Below are positions 4,416 through 5,480 of a DNA stretch of 5,480 bases, one piece after another. This DNA is from Bacillota bacterium (GTDB lineage Bacteria > Bacillota > UBA4882 > UBA10575). Each line of letters opens with the position of its first letter. Position 1 is the first letter of the stretch. The stretch lies in assembly GCA_012512605.1 (NCBI GenBank), contig JAAZDX010000129.1:1-5480 (forward strand), written 5' to 3'. The notes beneath the pieces are model-generated. The model searched no databases. It saw nothing but the letters and a program-made list of their open reading frames with translations, and was not told the origin of the DNA. The position numbers and the translations under genes were made by a program.

Positions 4416-5480
4416 GATCAACACCTTCCTTTTGTGACTTTATCTTATAAATCAGTCCTAAAAGCTGTAAGGTAATTAACGGAGTTAAAGCAACCATTGC
4501 GATTACGCCGAAACCGTCAATTAAAACGTTAGCGTTTTCCGTTGCTTCGGCGACTCCTTGCGCAAAGGCTAAAATAAAGGTAGCGGTCATCGGGCCAGAA
4601 GCAACACCCCCCGCATCAAAGGCAATTCCGACAAATAAGGATGGCACCACATATGAGATGGCGACCGAGATGATATACCCCGGTAACAAAAAATGCCAGA
4701 GTTGAACCCCGGGGATGACAATTCTGACCATGGAAAAGGCGACGGCACAGCCAACCCCCAGCGACAGGGCGAATAAGACAATCCTACGCTTGACGTAGCC
4801 ACTGGTGACGTTTTCGATCTGCGTTGTTAGAACATAAACCGCCGGTTCGGCGAGAATAACCACTAAACCGAGGATAAAGCCGATGAGGAGCACAATCCAT
4901 GGTTGTTCCAACAAAGCGAGGCGATAGCCGACCGTGCTACCGACATCCATAAAACCGGCATTCACTCCGGTTAAAAATAAGACTAAACCGATAAAAGTAT
5001 AGGCCAGCCCTTTCATCGTTTTTTTGAAAGCCCGCCGGGAAAGACGAAAGGAGAGCGCTTGGAAGAGGAGAAAGGTGAGTAATAAAGGGAGAAGAGCCAG
5101 GATTATATTCCGGGCGACGATGGGTAGTTGGTGTAGAAAAGGGGTAAAGATGGAGGTCGACTGTGAAATGTGCAATTCCAAGCTGCCGCTTAGTTCGCTA
5201 TCCCCGAAAAACAGGCTCATGATAACTACCGCCAGGATCGCACCGGAAGAAGCCAGTCCCACCAGGCCAAAACTGTCTTCCTCCGAAGCAGTGCCGTTCT
5301 TTTTTAATGAAGAAACGCCATAGGCGAGGGCGAGCATGAACGGGACGGTCAAGGCCCCGGTCGTGGCGCCGGACGCATCGAACGCGATGGCGATAAAGCC
5401 GGAAGAAGAGAAAACGCCTATTATTAAGATAACAAGATAGATCAGGGTCAGCATTTTATTTAATGGTTGGTTGTAGACAA
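4408..5480 (-). CDS. DUF1538 integral membrane protein, 5' end outside window
   Basis: A polytopic membrane protein of the DUF1538 family. The frame is open past ATG 5454 to the window edge (reading ..YNQPLNK before that Met) and no Shine-Dalgarno precedes 5454, so the true start lies upstream and about 356 residues are visible. Two homologous halves are seen. Counting from the Met at 5454, FDASGATTG (25-33) in the partial first half matches FDAGGVASG (279-287) in the second. SFGLVGLAS (61-69) matches GFGVIAMVA (314-322). The second half also has the family's AEP motif (202-204) in a long hydrophobic stretch. Hydrophobic segments alternate with short basic loops throughout. A DUF1538 pair (UmpAB of Halomonas) has been reported as a cation/proton antiporter, from memory; here the two units appear fused. 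It is the upstream gene of a leftward operon, and its stop overlaps the tandem PII start. Family call is strong, while the transported substrate is unproven. Confidence 0.85.
   Translation of the reverse strand, partial: VYNQPLNKMLTLIYLVILIIGVFSSSGFIAIAFDASGATTGALTVPFMLALAYGVSSLKKNGTASEEDSFGLVGLASSGAILAVVIMSLFFGDSELSGSLELHISQSTSIFTPFLHQLPIVARNIILALLPLLLTFLLFQALSFRLSRRAFKKTMKGLAYTFIGLVLFLTGVNAGFMDVGSTVGYRLALLEQPWIVLLIGFILGLVVILAEPAVYVLTTQIENVTSGYVKRRIVLFALSLGVGCAVAFSMVRIVIPGVQLWHFLLPGYIISVAISYVVPSLFVGIAFDAGGVASGPMTATFILAFAQGVAEATENANVLIDGFGVIAMVALTPLITLQLLGLIYKIKSQKEGVDHE
4422..4431 (-). promoter_or_regulatory. Ribosome binding site of the tandem PII gene
   Basis: AAGGAAGGTG on the minus strand, six bases before ATG 4415, lies inside the last codons of the DUF1538 gene. 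It decides the start and, with the 8-base stop/start overlap, supports coupled translation of the pair. Confidence 0.75.

Noticed and set aside
4416..4424. GTG 4424 as start of the tandem PII gene
   Set aside because: The AAGGAAGGTG site overlaps it, leaving no spacer. ATG 4415 has a six-base spacer.
1..5480. CRISPR array, tRNA, rRNA, insertion sequence or att site
   Set aside because: No regularly spaced repeats, cloverleaf, rRNA-like stretch, transposase or terminal repeats were seen.

Overview
The window looks like part of a chromosome from a Gram-positive, probably spore-forming Bacillota (Clostridia-like) bacterium. The reasons are strong Shine-Dalgarno sequences (GGAGGTGA, AAGGAAGGTG), compact U-tailed intrinsic terminators, an Lsa/CplR/VmlR-like ABC-F gene, a DUF2935 gene and a tandem-PII/DUF1538 pair, all families I associate with Firmicutes. 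Species cannot be named from this sequence. Both stop codons TAG and TAA end intact genes here, so the standard code applies.

Layout, left to right. (1) 2-1534, plus strand: the 3' part of an ABC-F ATPase gene of the ribosome-protection type. Its reading frame is conserved to the end but interrupted by two in-frame stops (TAG 1034-1036, TAA 1103-1105), so it is called a pseudogene. A strong terminator follows (1651-1694). (2) 1700-2720: a gene-poor, decaying stretch. It holds a doubtful 33-codon ORF with a GC-rich hairpin inside it and a terminator-like hairpin right behind it. Next comes the wreck of a small exported-protein gene (signal-peptide-like start at 1924, C-terminal part in another frame, ending at 2387), followed by about 450 bases with hairpins and orphan ribosome-binding motifs but no convincing gene. 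(3) 2836-3702, plus strand: an intact DUF2935 protein with two ferritin-like repeats. It has a strong RBS, a TATAAT-like -10 and a 10-bp inverted repeat that could mask the RBS on long transcripts. (4) 3716-3748: a bidirectional terminator between convergent genes. (5) 3747-5480, minus strand: a translationally coupled pair, a DUF1538 membrane protein (5' end outside the window) followed by a protein with two PII-type domains.

The minus-strand pair is the most functionally suggestive part. A PII-family sensor encoded directly behind a polytopic membrane protein resembles the GlnK-AmtB logic, in which a PII protein gates a transporter. Here, however, the PII domains are fused in tandem and lack the T-loop tyrosine, and the membrane partner belongs to DUF1538, a family proposed to move cations. 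The DUF2935 gene is a separate convergent unit. The left half of the window shows ongoing gene loss, with a broken resistance-type ABC-F gene and a broken exported-protein gene side by side.
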